Shown piece by piece: positions 11,986-24,900 of a DNA stretch of 64,000 nucleotides. Location of the stretch: assembly GCF_965363235.1 (NCBI RefSeq), contig NC_134841.1:32951440-33015439 (forward strand), written 5' to 3'. How positions within the stretch are numbered: position 1 is the first letter of the stretch; each line of letters begins with the position of its first letter. The notes under the pieces are model-generated. The model had not been told where the DNA came from and made no database searches. It saw nothing but the letters and a program-made list of their open reading frames with translations. The position numbers were made by a program, and so were the translations under genes. The stretch is from Mytilus galloprovincialis. Taxonomy: Eukaryota > Mollusca > Bivalvia > Mytilida > Mytilidae.

Positions 11986-13198
11986 CAGGGTCGTAACTAG
12001 CCTCTTTTAAAAGTGAGGCAAAATATTCGCCGAGCGTAGCAAGGCGAAAATTTTTTGGCGAGGGGTCTTGCGGGGGGGGGGGGGCTGAAGGCCCCAGACG
12101 CTCAGAGAAAAATAATGCAAAATCGTGTATTTTGAGCTATTTTTTCAACAATATTCTGGTCTCATATGCAATAACAAAAATTCATTGTATTTTAAGACTT
12201 TTAGGTATTAGGGACAACATTAAAAAAAGATCGATATATATATGATGGATAACGCAAAAATCGTAATTCTTATAATCCTTAATACCGAATCTGTCTGTCT
12301 GTTCTTGTCTTGTATTGTACTTAGACTTTGGTGATTATTTATGACTAGATTTAAATATAGTGACAGTGCAGTATTATACTTTAAGTACTAGTACTGTTAA
12401 AGTCGACACTAGGGACCATCTTGACCTTGTTTTACGATATTAATGATTCTTTTATTGTTGGAGACCATCTAGCAACTATCAAGATGAAGAACAGGAATTA
12501 AACTTTAACAATTGATCATTCGTTTTTTGTGTGCGATTAGGGTCCGTGCACGTGTACTCAATATTCCTTTTTTTTCTGTTAAAAGAGTCTGAACATGACT
12601 TAATGCAAGGGTAACCCTTCAATGTAAAAGGTCATATGGCAATACATTGTTGTTGGGTTTTTTTCATTTTTTTTGATACCGTGGAATTGGTGACCATATT
12701 TCAATTTAAACCATGTCAGCTTTCTAGTTTTATCTACGAAAAAAGCCAGTTTTGTACTCTTTGATATCAAGTTCAATTCTCCATGCAGAAACGACGATTC
12801 ATTTCTGTGTCTTGTAGCATCGTATATTCTTAAAATATTTTCTCGCACATTGTCTGGACATCGGTTGGCATGCAACATTGCAAAACCACACGTTTACAAA
12901 TGAAAATCAACACTCAGACTATAGTCATTAAGTAGGACAATAAATTAACAAAAGACAAACCGGGACATAGAAGTACAAACAATAGATCATCAACTCTGAT
13001 AACTAAAAGTAAAATAGAAACATGGATCACGAAAAATATGAAGGGGCTACACCAGAGAGTGAAGAGAACTGGCTTCTTGCAAGACACTTTCCGTCAAAAC
13101 AATTTGACAATCTTTTTGTTTCATTTTTTTTTTTTTTTTTTTTTAAATTTCAAACATGAGGCATTTGCCTCATTTGCCTCAATGTAGTTACGGCCCTG
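11986..13198. mobile_element. hAT-type DNA transposon, non-autonomous (5-bp TSD GGATT)
   Basis: Ends CAGGGTCGTAACTA and TAGTTACGGCCCTG are inverted with one mismatch. It is flanked by GGATT on both sides (11981-11985 and 13199-13203). It is 1213 bp long. An internal block CTGAAGGCCCCAGACGCTCAGAG resembles the GC-rich block of the 3814-5247 element, so the two are related. A 92-codon reverse ORF (12878-12600) has no transposase motif I can name. Confidence 0.8.
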
Positions 13199-13261
13199 GG
13201 ATTCATGCTTTTTCAATAACTGCAAGTACCGGTATTCTTATAACACAGAGTTGTGTTTTTC

Positions 13262-13630
13262 CTGAACTGATTTTGTTTGTATGTTGTTTTATGTATCGTT
13301 TGTTATTCTATTGATTGGTGGTGTTGTTTGTATGGTGTGTTATAAACCATCTGTCATTATATTAATTGAAATATTATTTTATTTTGTATGTTGTTTTATG
13401 TATCGTTTGTTATTCTATTAATTGAATTGTTGTGTATGTTGTTTTATGTACCATTTGTTATTCTATTAATTGAATTGTTGTGTATGTTGTTTTATGTACC
13501 ATTTGTTATTCTATTAATTGAATTGTTGTGTATGTTGTTTTATGTACCATTTGTTGTTCTATTTATTGAATTGTTGTGTATGTTGAGTTTTTCCTGAATT
13601 GATTTTGTTTGTATTTTGTTTTATATACCG
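13262..13630 (+). repeat. 48-bp tandem repeat
   Basis: Units of 48 bp centred on TATGTACCATTTGTTATTCT..ATTAATTGAATTGTTGTG, about four near-identical and several diverged at the edges. The 16-codon periodic hydrophobic ORF (13388-13597) is a by-product of the unit length. A broken continuation is at 13805-13950. Confidence 0.85.
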
Positions 13631-13950
13631 TATGTTATTCTATTGGTTGATTTTTTTTTTGTATTTTCTTATAAAATAGAATAGAATATTTTTATTTCCC
13701 AAATTACAGGGCCCATAAAGGGCATAAAATCAGATACAATTTATTTACACAATTGGTAACAACAACAATAATAGCACCGGCATATACATATATATTTGGA
13801 ATATAAGCATTGGTCAGAATGTTATATATTCCCATTTGTCATTTTATTGGTTTAATTGTTGTGTATGTTATTTAATCGGTACCGTTTGTTATTCTATTGG
13901 ATGAATTGTTGTGTATGTTATTGAATACACCGTTTGTTCTATTGACGAGA
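13631..13950 (+). repeat. Diverged 48-bp repeat remnants around an unrelated insert
   Basis: The 48-bp motif reappears at 13835-13945. Between 13660 and 13800 is an unrelated AT-rich stretch beginning AATAGAATAGAATATTTTT that I cannot assign. Confidence 0.5.
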
Positions 13951-15185
13951 GATCTGTGATCGCCTCTGTAAAACTTATTTACAACTTTGAAGACTATATC
14001 AGATAAGAGCTTGACCTTGAATAGACACCTGACAATTGATGAAGAATGTTGACCTTCAGATGTCTTTTGGTTATTTGTGCTGTTGGGTTACTGTTTCAAT
14101 TGATATACCCTACAACCCCTTTTACTCATACTAATCTGATATGGACAAAGTTTGAAACTGAACGAAATTTATGAACGTGGAAGTTTCAGTACCTTTCGGT
14201 CAGTCTTTTAAGCATTAGGTCATTGTTAAACTACTTCATTTATATACTGATGAAAAATGAGGTATTGATGACACCACTGCCTGAAAAGTTACACATATTT
14301 TGCCTCATGGTGTGCATATAATAACTCATTACCCCACCACCCCCCCCCCCCCCACCCCCCTTTTTTCACATTTTGCACCTGTAGCAAGCCATTTTATCTA
14401 AACCAATTGTAATTAGTTGTTCTTTTATCAAAAGGCCGAAGTGAATATCATGATCAATTTTTCAAAAGACAATTAATACACATATTTACCGAAACTAAAT
14501 GCTTATCATTATAGTTGTTGTAAATAAATTTGAAATTACAGTAGGAATAAAATAGCGCCACAAATTGTGGCACAAATTTTGCCAATAACATGTTTTGGTT
14601 TTTTATTTCAAAGAGAAGCGAACAGAGCTTGCTGCATAGTTAGGTTTAGTGTATATAGTTGTTTCTATAGATCATCGATGGAGGAGCATAAAATCAATAG
14701 AATATCAAACGGTTTTTATAAAAATTATACAGTACACGTATTTAAGAGCACATAACTCTATGATCAGTTAATATACTTTTTCCACAGTTGAATATTCATA
14801 TTTCATATATAAACAAACCTACTAAAGATTTAACATGGAATAACAGATAATATTAACTGTTCAGCACCCATTTACATAGATCAGATTGACATTATGCCTG
14901 TATTTATAATAATTATATTAGTGTGCAGTGACTAAATATCTCGGTTATAATAATCATTCTGTGAAGTGAATTGGATGATGACAGTTTTGCATCTTTCTAT
15001 TCTAAAAGTACAAAACATGACAACAATCATATCACTCACACATATCGGACTTAATATTTAAATGTCTTCTACCCGACTAACAATATATGTTCCTATAAAC
15101 AAACGACACAACTAACCAGATTCTCCATCAGAATCTGATGTTCAGCAGTTGTTGTTTTTGATGTTCATAAGTGTTTTTCGTTTTT
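13951..15185. other. No gene seen
   Basis: AT-rich sequence with a C-rich low-complexity run at about 14332-14360. Short ORFs here (for example 14567-14755) have no supporting splice sites or recognisable motifs. Confidence 0.5.
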
Positions 15186-15189
15186 TATA

Positions 15190-15385
15190 TAGATTAGACC
15201 ACTGGTTTTCCCGTTTTAATGATTTTACACTAGTCATTTTTGGGCCCTTTATAGCTTGCTGTTTGGTGTGAGCCAAGGGTCTGTGTTGAAGACCGTACTT
15301 TGAGAGCAATAATGATTTACTTTTACAAATTGTGACTTAGATAGAGAGTTGTCTCATTGGCACTCATACCACATCTTTTATATCG
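15190..15385 (+). repeat. PLE-tail-related repeat, diverged subfamily
   Basis: Ends GAGTTGTCTCATTGGCACTC and CATACCACATCTTTTA, the shared 3' terminus of the family, and carries TGTTGAAGACCGTACTTTGA. It is the inverse of 7465-7635. Confidence 0.75.
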
Positions 15386-16240
15386 GTCTCCAGTTTGAAC
15401 TTGTCCTTTAAAAACATTTATCTGAAAATGTATTTGTTTGCCAACAGATTAGACAGGAAGCAACAATGATATAACTCTACTACAATGACCATAGAATTCT
15501 GTAAATGTATGCAGACAATACTCAAGTCTGATTGTATATTCTCTTTAATAATATAGGACTTCAAATATATATACAATTATTCATATATACCAGAGACAAA
15601 TTAAAACAATCATTTAAATCAAAAGTTTGTTATCCTATATATATTTTAATTTATCAGCTTTTACAAGTGGTTCTGAAAACATTTCATGTCATCCTTAACA
15701 ATAAATCATTAAAAAAAAAAACACCAAAATAAAAATAATTTGATTTCTCTATGATTTCTGGTACCTTTTTTTTAATGATAATGATATTGATAGAATTTAA
15801 AATCTTCAAGAGAAACACAAGTTTAAGTAAACATTATAGTATACATATTCAAATATTATTCATACTATTTTCTACTTCATTTTAAACATGTGTTTCAATA
15901 CACTATTTTGAATAGCCAAGATTTCAACATGTATATTTATTATATACAAAATGTAATGTGATCTCTTTTCTCTCTGCTACAGTGATTGTTTTAAGGATTT
16001 TTAAGCTGCCAATGAACCATCTATGTATTTGAAACACTATGGAATATACAACAATATCTGACATCAGATAAGGGTCTTCTATTTATAAATAGCTTCAATC
16101 ACAGATAAGCAGACAACTAAGGTCCTATATTTTAACCAAAAATGGTATAGCAAAAATAGTCATTCAAAACAAAAATTAATGCAAAAATATTTACATTTCA
16201 AGACAAAATGTTGCTATATCTCTTAAATATCTATTGCATC
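15386..16240. other. No gene seen
   Basis: AT-rich, with no repeat or coding signal that I can support. Confidence 0.4.
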
Positions 16241-16244
16241 TTAC

Positions 16245-17290
16245 TAAAATATACCATCAGGCGTCAAACAGTTATTTTTGGCTATTGTTAGCATCAAATT
16301 TGGAAAATTTTTACAGTGATTCGTCAAATTATCCTTATCATGATTTGTCAAAGGTCTCAAATAATTATCGTTACTGTTATTATAGGATTAAACATATTTT
16401 TTCTAGAGGTTATTGATGTGTAAACTGGGGCAATTAACTCACAAACTAAATAAAAGTCCAAAGGACTTTTATGTTGAGTTTGTGAGTAAGAGCCCCGGTT
16501 TACACATCAATAACCTCTAGAAAAAATGTGTTTAATCCTTATAATTCTTCATGCAAACATTTGTGATATTTAATAAACATTTTTTTTGTTGATGGCTACT
16601 ATATACATTTACCATCAAAAGCACAATGGCAAGTCGTAACTATAAGGAGTACTCCGCCATCTGGACTTCCTAAAAACCATAAATGTCAGATAAATACAAC
16701 GGAATCTTAAATGAAATAGCACCTACCTCAAAAACTTTATTTTAATTAAATATTATCCGAATTTGAAGCGTACACGTAACGAAATAATCTTTCCCTTGAA
16801 AATTTCTATTCGTCAGTATGACATCGTGTTTTGCCATGATGTAAATTTGCCAAAACCTTCATGAAATTTCGCGGATTTTATTAAATTTTATTTTTATACA
16901 TTTTCGAAGCTTTAGTGCATTAAATTTGTTTCGTTTTTTTGTTATATATGCACTAGAATAGTCACAATTGTTATGCAATTGTTTTTAAATCTCAATTTGC
17001 TGAAAATCCCGGGATCACTGCAAGCTTGTGTATCGCGCATGAATAGATTACAAAAGTAGTTTCGGAAACATGGTTTATCGAAGTGTAAACTTAGAAAAAA
17101 TTCTCATTGACCAATCCAATTCAAGTATTTATAGATCTGCAAATCATATAAGAATTATAACGTGATTGGTCAAAATCAGTCGATTTTTTTTATCGTCTAT
17201 AAGAATGCGTTCATTTTTCATCATGCACCAAAAATTATTGTCATCATCATTTGGCAAGAATTTTACCATTATAAGTCATAAAGGTACCCA
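16245..17290 (+). repeat. Dispersed repeat family F, interrupted by an inner insertion
   Basis: Left end CATCAGGCGTCAAACAG..TTATTTTTGGC and right end CACCAAAAATTA..TTTGGCAAGAATTTTACC match the uninterrupted copy at 29302-29578 (TCAGGCGTTATAAACTGTTA .. TTGGCTAGAATTTTTACCG). About 770 bp between 16381 and about 17155, including a hairpin, are absent from the other copy and so look like an insertion. Confidence 0.65.
16381..16543. repeat. 163-bp near-perfect hairpin
   Basis: Left arm TA.AGGATTAAACA.ATTTTT..CTAGAGGTTATTGATGTG pairs with the right arm around 16478-16543. The centre is the smaller palindrome AAAAGTCCAAAGGACTTTTA. Arms of about 67 bp differ at only a few positions. It forms the left end of the insertion within family F. 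Confidence 0.85.
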
Positions 17291-17461
17291 CATTAACACT
17301 CTCATATAATATCTATTAAAATGCTTTCTGTATTAATGACTAACATTAACCAACTACCGGTAATTAGTAAAGATAGAATTAAAATGAAAGAAAGAAACAG
17401 AGAATGAGTAACAGCTTATCACCTGGAAATGGTCACTACAAGTGATGCATTAACTGGGAAA

Positions 17462-18522
17462 ACAATTTGTAAGGGTTCCACGGAACCCAGTGTCTCGCCT
17501 ACTTTTGCTGTAAATTGCAGGATCAACAAAAATGAGGGAAAAAATCAATAAAAATATTCCGCTTGATTCCATGTTTGGATTGTAGGAAGCTTCTGTCCAA
17601 GTTTGGTAGAAAATCCTGGATAGTTTATGAATCTAATAAATGTTTTAAAAACTTTAACTGCAGACTGGATGTAGTGTTAACTGGAAGAAAAACTAAGTCC
17701 ATTTATAAGTAAAATACAGATACACAGGTACAAAATATTAACAAAATTTTCTTCTAGATACTAGCTTTTGATCATAAACAAGCTTCTGTTGTAGTTTGGT
17801 ACAAATAAAAAATAGAATAAGAAAGTTATCAAAATTTTTAAAAAATTTAACCACAGAGTGAATGTGTTGTTTCCTGGCAGAAAAAAAGTCCATTTAAAGT
17901 AAAATATGGAAAAAAAGGATTTGTCATTTTACAAAATTTACTTCTGGATACTATCTTATGATCATAAACAAGCTTCTGTCCAAGTTTGGTACAAACCAAG
18001 GATAGTTTAAGAAAGTTATTAAAATTTTAAAAACTACAACCACAGAGTGATGTAATGTTTTCCCGCAGAAAAACTAAGTGCATTTATAAGTAAAATACGG
18101 AATAAATAGAATTTTATTTTCACAAAATTTACTTCTGGATACTATCTTATGATCATAAATAAGCTTCTGTCCAAGTTTAGTAGAAATCAAGGATAATTTA
18201 AGAAAGTTATTTAAATTTTAAAAACTTTAACCACAGAGTATATGTAATGTTTTCCCGCAGAAAAACTAAGTCCATTTATAAGTAAAATACGGAATAAATG
18301 GAATTTTATTTTCACAAAATTTACTTCTGGATACTATCTTATGATCATAAACAAGCTTCTGTCCAAGTTTGGTAGAAATCCAGTATTGTTTAAGAAAGTT
18401 ATTAAAATTTCAAAAACTTTAACCACAGAGTGAATATTTGTGGACACCGCCGACGACGACGGAATGTAGGATCGCTTAGTCTCGCTTTTTCGACTAAAGT
18501 CGAAGGCTCGACAAAAATCATT
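17462..18522 (+). repeat. Tandem-unit element with hairpin ends
   Basis: About four to five units of roughly 190 bp, each with AAGCTTCTGTCCAAGTTTGG, AAAACTTTAACCACAGAG and CTAAGTCCATTTATAAGTAA. The left end has the hairpin GGGTTCCACGGAACCC followed by GTCTCGCC. The right end has GACGACGACGG and then the hairpin TCGACTAAAGTCGA before GGCTCGACAAAA. Terminal hairpins plus inner tandem units resemble Helitron or HINE-type elements; this is inference. Confidence 0.65.
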
Positions 18523-18998
18523 CCTCTATGATTTGTGGATTCTTAAATCTATACTTTCATGTAAAACCTAATAAATGACATTTATGCATAAGTTGAATGT
18601 GAACTAAGAAAATGAAAAATAAATGCAATACAGAGTGAAAGTGAAGCCAAGTTTGTAAGTATCATGGATCAAACCTTATATTAAACCAAAATATCACATT
18701 TATCATTATCTAATTAACATATTGAAAATTCATTTAATGAATACTTTATTTGAAGGTAATTTTTTTATATATTAATGATTAAAATCTTTAAAACAAAATT
18801 ATAACAAGTATTGCGATGTAAATAGCATAAGCAGTAATTCTGTTAATTTTAATATAAAACATTGTATATTAATTTTATATGTAAAATATGTGTATAGTGC
18901 AAAATAAAATCAACAATAAATGTTTGATGTAAGTAAACTGTTTATCCACAATTGTCACTATCACACCCAGACTCATCACTGTCACAACCACATCCTGT
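18523..18998 (-). other. Probable MLX 3'UTR and downstream sequence
   Basis: AT-rich and immediately downstream of the MLX stop. I see no other gene. The poly(A) site is not determined. Confidence 0.4.
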
Positions 18999-21900
18999 TT
19001 ACTGATTCAGCTGTCTCAGAATGGCTACTGTCACATCACGCAAAGACTGAAATAAACAAATGATTCATAATTATTCATTATAGGAACATAAGACACTTAA
19101 TCATCAGTTTATTAAATACATCCTCAGTTTTGTAATTATATGTTTAATATAGCAAAATTTGTCACATGTGTAGCAGGAACTGCTTTCCATTCTTGGGTGT
19201 TTTTTTTTGGTAGGGTTCCTGTTGCTCAGTTTTTAGTTTTCTATGTGATGTTTCTTACTTTTGTTCATCTTTATGTCGTTTTTTTTTTGCCATGATATTG
19301 TCAGTATTTATTGGACTTTTTGATCTTTGAAAACCCCTCAGTAAATGTATCTTATTTCTGTTTTCTCTAGAAACTGGAGGTAAATATCTTACATTTTTTT
19401 CAATAGACCAATGGAAAATGCAATGGGTCATAACATTCATGAATTATCTTGCCCATTACTGTAATTCTAGTGTTTTCCTGTTCTTTTTGCTGTATATTTC
19501 TTTTGTGTCATTTTCACAGGTCAAAAGGGGGATGGTTCAGAAAAAAACTATTTGAACCTACTTAATATTGATGTGTCTGACTCTGACTGAGGTCATTAAC
19601 CGCATGGTCTAAATTAATTTTGTAACCATTTCCCTACCTGTGGTTTACAATACTCCTCCAACCATTGGAACACACATGCTGACAACTCTGCAAAGTTAGA
19701 TACTGACACATTGGCATGAAACGACTGGAACAATGTATCCATGATCTGCTGGAACTACAACAGTTGTAAAACTTATAAACAACATGTAATGTCAACAATT
19801 AGAAACAGTCAGAATAGGTACATTAATATATACTGTAAATACAGAAAATATTGCGTGCATCTAATATTGCCATTTTGTCATTTTAGACTAAAATGCGATT
19901 TAATTTTTGCGATAGTCAGAAAAATCCTGTTTGATTCATACAAAAAAATTCACAATGCAAGTTTTAAGTATTGCGATGATAACCCTGTCACATTTTTCGC
20001 AATAATTTCTAAATTTACAGTAGTTGCCAAAGTAACTAATAAAAATAAAAAAATACCTTCCTTTTTTTTTAATTAAAAAGGTCACCACCGTCAAAGGTAA
20101 TCTAAATTTTCTCAAAAAAGTTGAATATTTATCAAATTACAAATAACTTTAAAGACTAAACTCAGGAGTTAAAAGACATACTGAGCTAATCACATTATAA
20201 TACCATACTTACAACTTGAAACTTTGCCTCATCAGAAACTTGATTTTGTCCATGAGTTGGCTGATTCTGGTGAGTTTTAACTATATGTTCATAATTCCTG
20301 TAACATGAAAAAAATGTGATAGTCATTAGTAGGAATCATTACTGACATCATTGAATAAATACATTTGGCATTAAGTTTTACTTAAGAATAACCAATACTT
20401 GATCCATGATATTAAAATAAACTTGAATCTGTGAGAGCACTAACAAGAATGGAGGGACAGAGGACTGGTGTTTCTATGTCCCCCAAAAACATGTTGCACA
20501 GAGGACCAAAATATACATGCAGTATACTGCATATTGATTCTGATGGCAAATTACTAATGCAAGATATGTATACTTGTACTGTGAGATTATTACTTGTGAG
20601 CAAACAATTTTAACTCACAAGGTATGATTTATTGTTGTCGGTCTTATGTCCACTGATTTATTGTTGTCGGTCTAATGTCCACTGATTTATTGTTGTCGGT
20701 CTAATGTCCACTGATTTATTGTTGTCGGTCTAATGTCCACTGATTTATTGTTGTCGGTCTTATGTCCACTGATTTATTGTTGTCGGTCTAATGTCCACTG
20801 ATTTATTGTTGTCGGTCTTATGTCCACTGATTTATTGTTGTGGGTCTAATGTCCACTGATTTATTGTTGTCGGACTTATGTCCACTGATTTATTGTTGTC
20901 GGTCTAATGTCCACTGATTTATTGTTGTTGGTCTAATGTCCACTGATTTATTGTTGTCGGTCTTTTGTCCACTGATTTATTATTGTCGGTCTAATGTCCA
21001 CTGATTTATTGTTGTCGGTCTAATGTCCACTGATTTATTGTTGTCGGTCTAATGTCCACGGATTTATTGTTGTCGGTCTAATGTCCACTGGCAAATATCA
21101 TAGATAATAAGGATGATAAGCTGTAAATATGCTATCTTGTTTATCAATTTATGCACCTGTTGATTCAAATTTTAGAATGGTTTAGAAGAAACAAGTGAAA
21201 CTGCGAGCTACTGCTCACTGATGATACCCCCGCCGCAAGTGGATAATATTAATAGTGTAAAAATATGCAAGTGTTCGGTAAACAGGAAGTTGTCGAGTGA
21301 TGAATCTGAAAACGCATCACACGGTATAGCTGACTTATATAAATCCTGAAATCAAATTTCAGAAATCCTTGTATTGTAGTTCCTGAGAAAAATGTGACGA
21401 AAATTTTCAACTTGGCTATCATGTGTAAAATCTTACAAGTGTTCGGTAAACAGGAAGTTGTCAAGTGATCAATCTGAAAACGCATCACACGGTATAGCTG
21501 ACTTAGATAAACCCTGAAACCAAATTTCAGAAATCCTTGTATTGTAGTTCCTGAGAAAAATGCGACGAAAAATATTCATGGGACGGACAGACTGACTGAC
21601 GGACTGACGGAAGGACAGACAGAGGTAAAACAGTATACCCCCCCTTTTTTAAAGCGGGGGTATAAAAACCACAATTTTTAAATACATATATACATGTATA
21701 TCTGCTCAGTGTCTAATAAAGAAATTTTTTTATGAGAACTACATGTATCATAATAATGTTATTTATGCTCATATGATAATGTACTGTAATATGTACTCAC
21801 GCTTTCATAATTTTCAGAGCCATAACCTCTTTCCTTAGATTGTCCAAATCATCTTCTTGTTTTTTCTTCTGTGATACCAAATACTGTATGTAATCAATGG

Positions 21901-24900
21901 CTACAAAATAGAATGCATCTGGTAAATTGTAAATTTCTACAATTTATCTCACCAAAAAGTTTTTAATAATTATAAATATGCAATGTGCATGAATTAGCTT
22001 ATTATTATTGTGAACCCTATCATAGTTTTCCATAGATTCACCTGCAAGTTACCTGTCCATTTAAACTTTTGTAAGTTCTATTGTCCCATTGAACAAATAC
22101 AACAGGTATTGTTCTCTGTATAGTTTATTTGATGGGACCTTTAAATTTCTTCCAAGAGAAATCTATCACTCACTCATTGATTAATTTGCCTGACCAAAAA
22201 TATATCTTCTTTGTTCACTGAAATACATGTATAAACTCACATAAACTGCATGTGATACAGTATTTATTCAATATCAATAATATATTTTCAATCTGTTCAA
22301 TATAAGCACTGATTTAATTATAAAAAGTTTATTTCTGATTTTTTTTTAACTACTGCATGCATTTATGTTTTAAAGAATTTGCATGTTTTTTGCGGTTGTT
22401 CAGTTATAAAGAATACATTTATGAAGACCTTTATTTAAACATTATCATTTCAAGTTTTTACTTATGAACAGACTAAAAAAAAGCAAATTTTAATAGGTAA
22501 AATGTTGAAATTTGATCAGAAATCAACTTTAAATTTTTAAATCAGTGTTTATATCAAACAAATTGAAAATGTGTTTTTGATTGAATACATACAACATCAT
22601 ATGCAGTTTCATAATTACTTATTTGTACATGTATTTCCATCATTGACAGTTCAATTTTTTGTTCAGGTAAATTAATCAGTGAGTGATAGATTTCTCTTGC
22701 AAGAAATTTAAAGGTCCCATTTAATAAACTAAACAGAGAACAATAGCTGTTGTATTTGTTAGATGGGACAATAGGACTTACAAAAGTTAAAATGGACAGG
22801 TAACTTGCAGGTGAATCTGTGGAAAACTATGACAGGATTCGCAATAAGACCCTGCTTTGTTGATGACCTTTAATTATTATTAACATAACTCCTTTGTACA
22901 TACATGTAGCATTGCCTTGTTCGCAACGACTCATTTTATGAAAATAATTTGTATAAACACCAGCCTGATCAATATATATCAATATATGTTATGTTTGTCA
23001 CAGATCATGTTTTTGATTTATATGGCAATAAAAGTATGTATTTGATATTATTTGATTTTGATTAATCCCAAGCAAAGTACTAGCCACAAGATTCACGATA
23101 ATCGTGTCAATCTCAGATATTTGCCAACCAATAAGTAATTGTTAGTTACTGCTTGCAAGATGAGGTATTTACTTTGAGCTTGTTTTACAGTATCAAAATA
23201 CTTCTCATGTAACTTTTATAACAGAAAAGTGTGTTTTTGTTAGGAAAAATAGTCTATCAAAAATTCTATCCAAACCATAAACTATCCCTAATCATACAAC
23301 ATCATTTGCAATGCCTAATTGAGTCAATTCTATCTGGATTTTCTTTTTTTTTCCATCCAGAAGGTATGTCTATTTTGAACATCCTGCCCTTTACAATTGC
23401 AAAAAAATCTTTAATTGAAAATTTTTAAATATTTCCTTACATCGTTGAAGAACTGTTGCTTTACTGAGTTTCTGAGAGCCAACACTGTCTGTATTCTGAC
23501 AGGTTGGAACAATATTCTGTAGTTCTTCATAACCTTTCTGTAATGATAAACTTAAAATGTTATGTGACACTAAATTGTATAACAGCTGCACACATGATGA
23601 TAATGGATCAGTGTTTAATATCAAGTAGCAAATGATACATCCTTATCAAGACAAGAACAGATAAATGAATATGAATCCTGTACTGTACTAGTCAGACTTG
23701 CTAAGCCACATTTTTAATGTAATATTTCATAAGGTAACAATCCACATAAAGACATGCTAAACTCCACAGATACTTTATTCTGAGGTCAAGCCAACCAATA
23801 TTTCTATTACTCCTAAATGGGGGTTGCTTAAGCCTCGGTCACACCTTAAAGGATAGCTTAAACAGATGCCTAACGGATAACTTTTTTTCAATCTGTTCAT
23901 GTCCATTACACCTCTGTTCTTTTCTGTTCTTATCTGTTAGACGTCCGTCTATATCCATTGCATGTCCGTTTAGCGTACGTTTTATCCGTCGACGTCCGTT
24001 CTGTCCGGTGGACATTTTTGAGTATGTTCAAAACTTTGAACGGACGTCCAACGGATGAAATGTCTGTTGGACGTATGGTAGGCGTCCGTTTTGTACGGTA
24101 CTTGTCCGTTTTGTTTCCGTTTTGTATCCGTTACGTGTCCGTTATACGTCCATTGGAGGTCTGGAAGATAAATTCACCAAAGGACTTCTACCGGACGTTT
24201 AACAGATAAAAGGGATGTTGAACAAATGAGAAACAGACTTCTACCGGACATATAACGCAAAAAACAGATGATGAACAGAACTCAAACGAATAAATGCCAA
24301 TTGAAAATTTCCCGTCAGAAATGCCAGTTATTGGTATGTCAACTTTCTTAAGGTTCATGAAATCTTATTATTCATAATCGATCTTAGAGTAAGGGCACAT
24401 CTTCACAATTAAGCATCTCTTATTCAGGCCAAACACTGCCCTTTGGCGGCATTTTGAAGAACAAACCAAAACCAGTTACACAGAAACTTTTTGAATATTT
24501 ATGAGATTTAAATGTATTATTATTGTTGCCTTTAATTTTTCCGTATATCTTGTTCATCCTTTTTATCCGGTATGCTTCCGTTAGGTGTGCGTTTAATGCG
24601 GTACTTGTCCGTTAGATATACGTTCGACATCTGTTCTGTCCGGTACATTTCCGTTTCTCGTACATTGCATATCAGATGTCCGTTATGCATTTGTTATGCG
24701 TCCGTTTTATTTGGTCAGTACATCAACGGACAACCAACGGGTAACAATTTTGTCCGTTAGGCGTCTGTTCATGCTATCTGGTAAGGTGTGACCACAGCTG
24801 TAGAGAAAAGGCAACACATAGCAATTTTCAATTCTTTGATTTGTCGTAGCATGGAATGGGACCTACGAACTTCCACTTTAAAAGTGAGAAGCTACTGCAA

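Noticed and set aside
13388-13597. Hydrophobic 16-residue periodic ORF
   Set aside because: Product of a 48-bp tandem unit; neighbouring diverged units break it and no gene context exists.
20625-21088. CRISPR-like direct repeats of 29 bp
   Set aside because: Units are contiguous with no spacers, and the array lies inside an intron of a eukaryotic gene.
23958-24760. ORFs rich in Val, Arg and Ser
   Set aside because: They arise from the GTCCGTT iteration and have no splice or start support.
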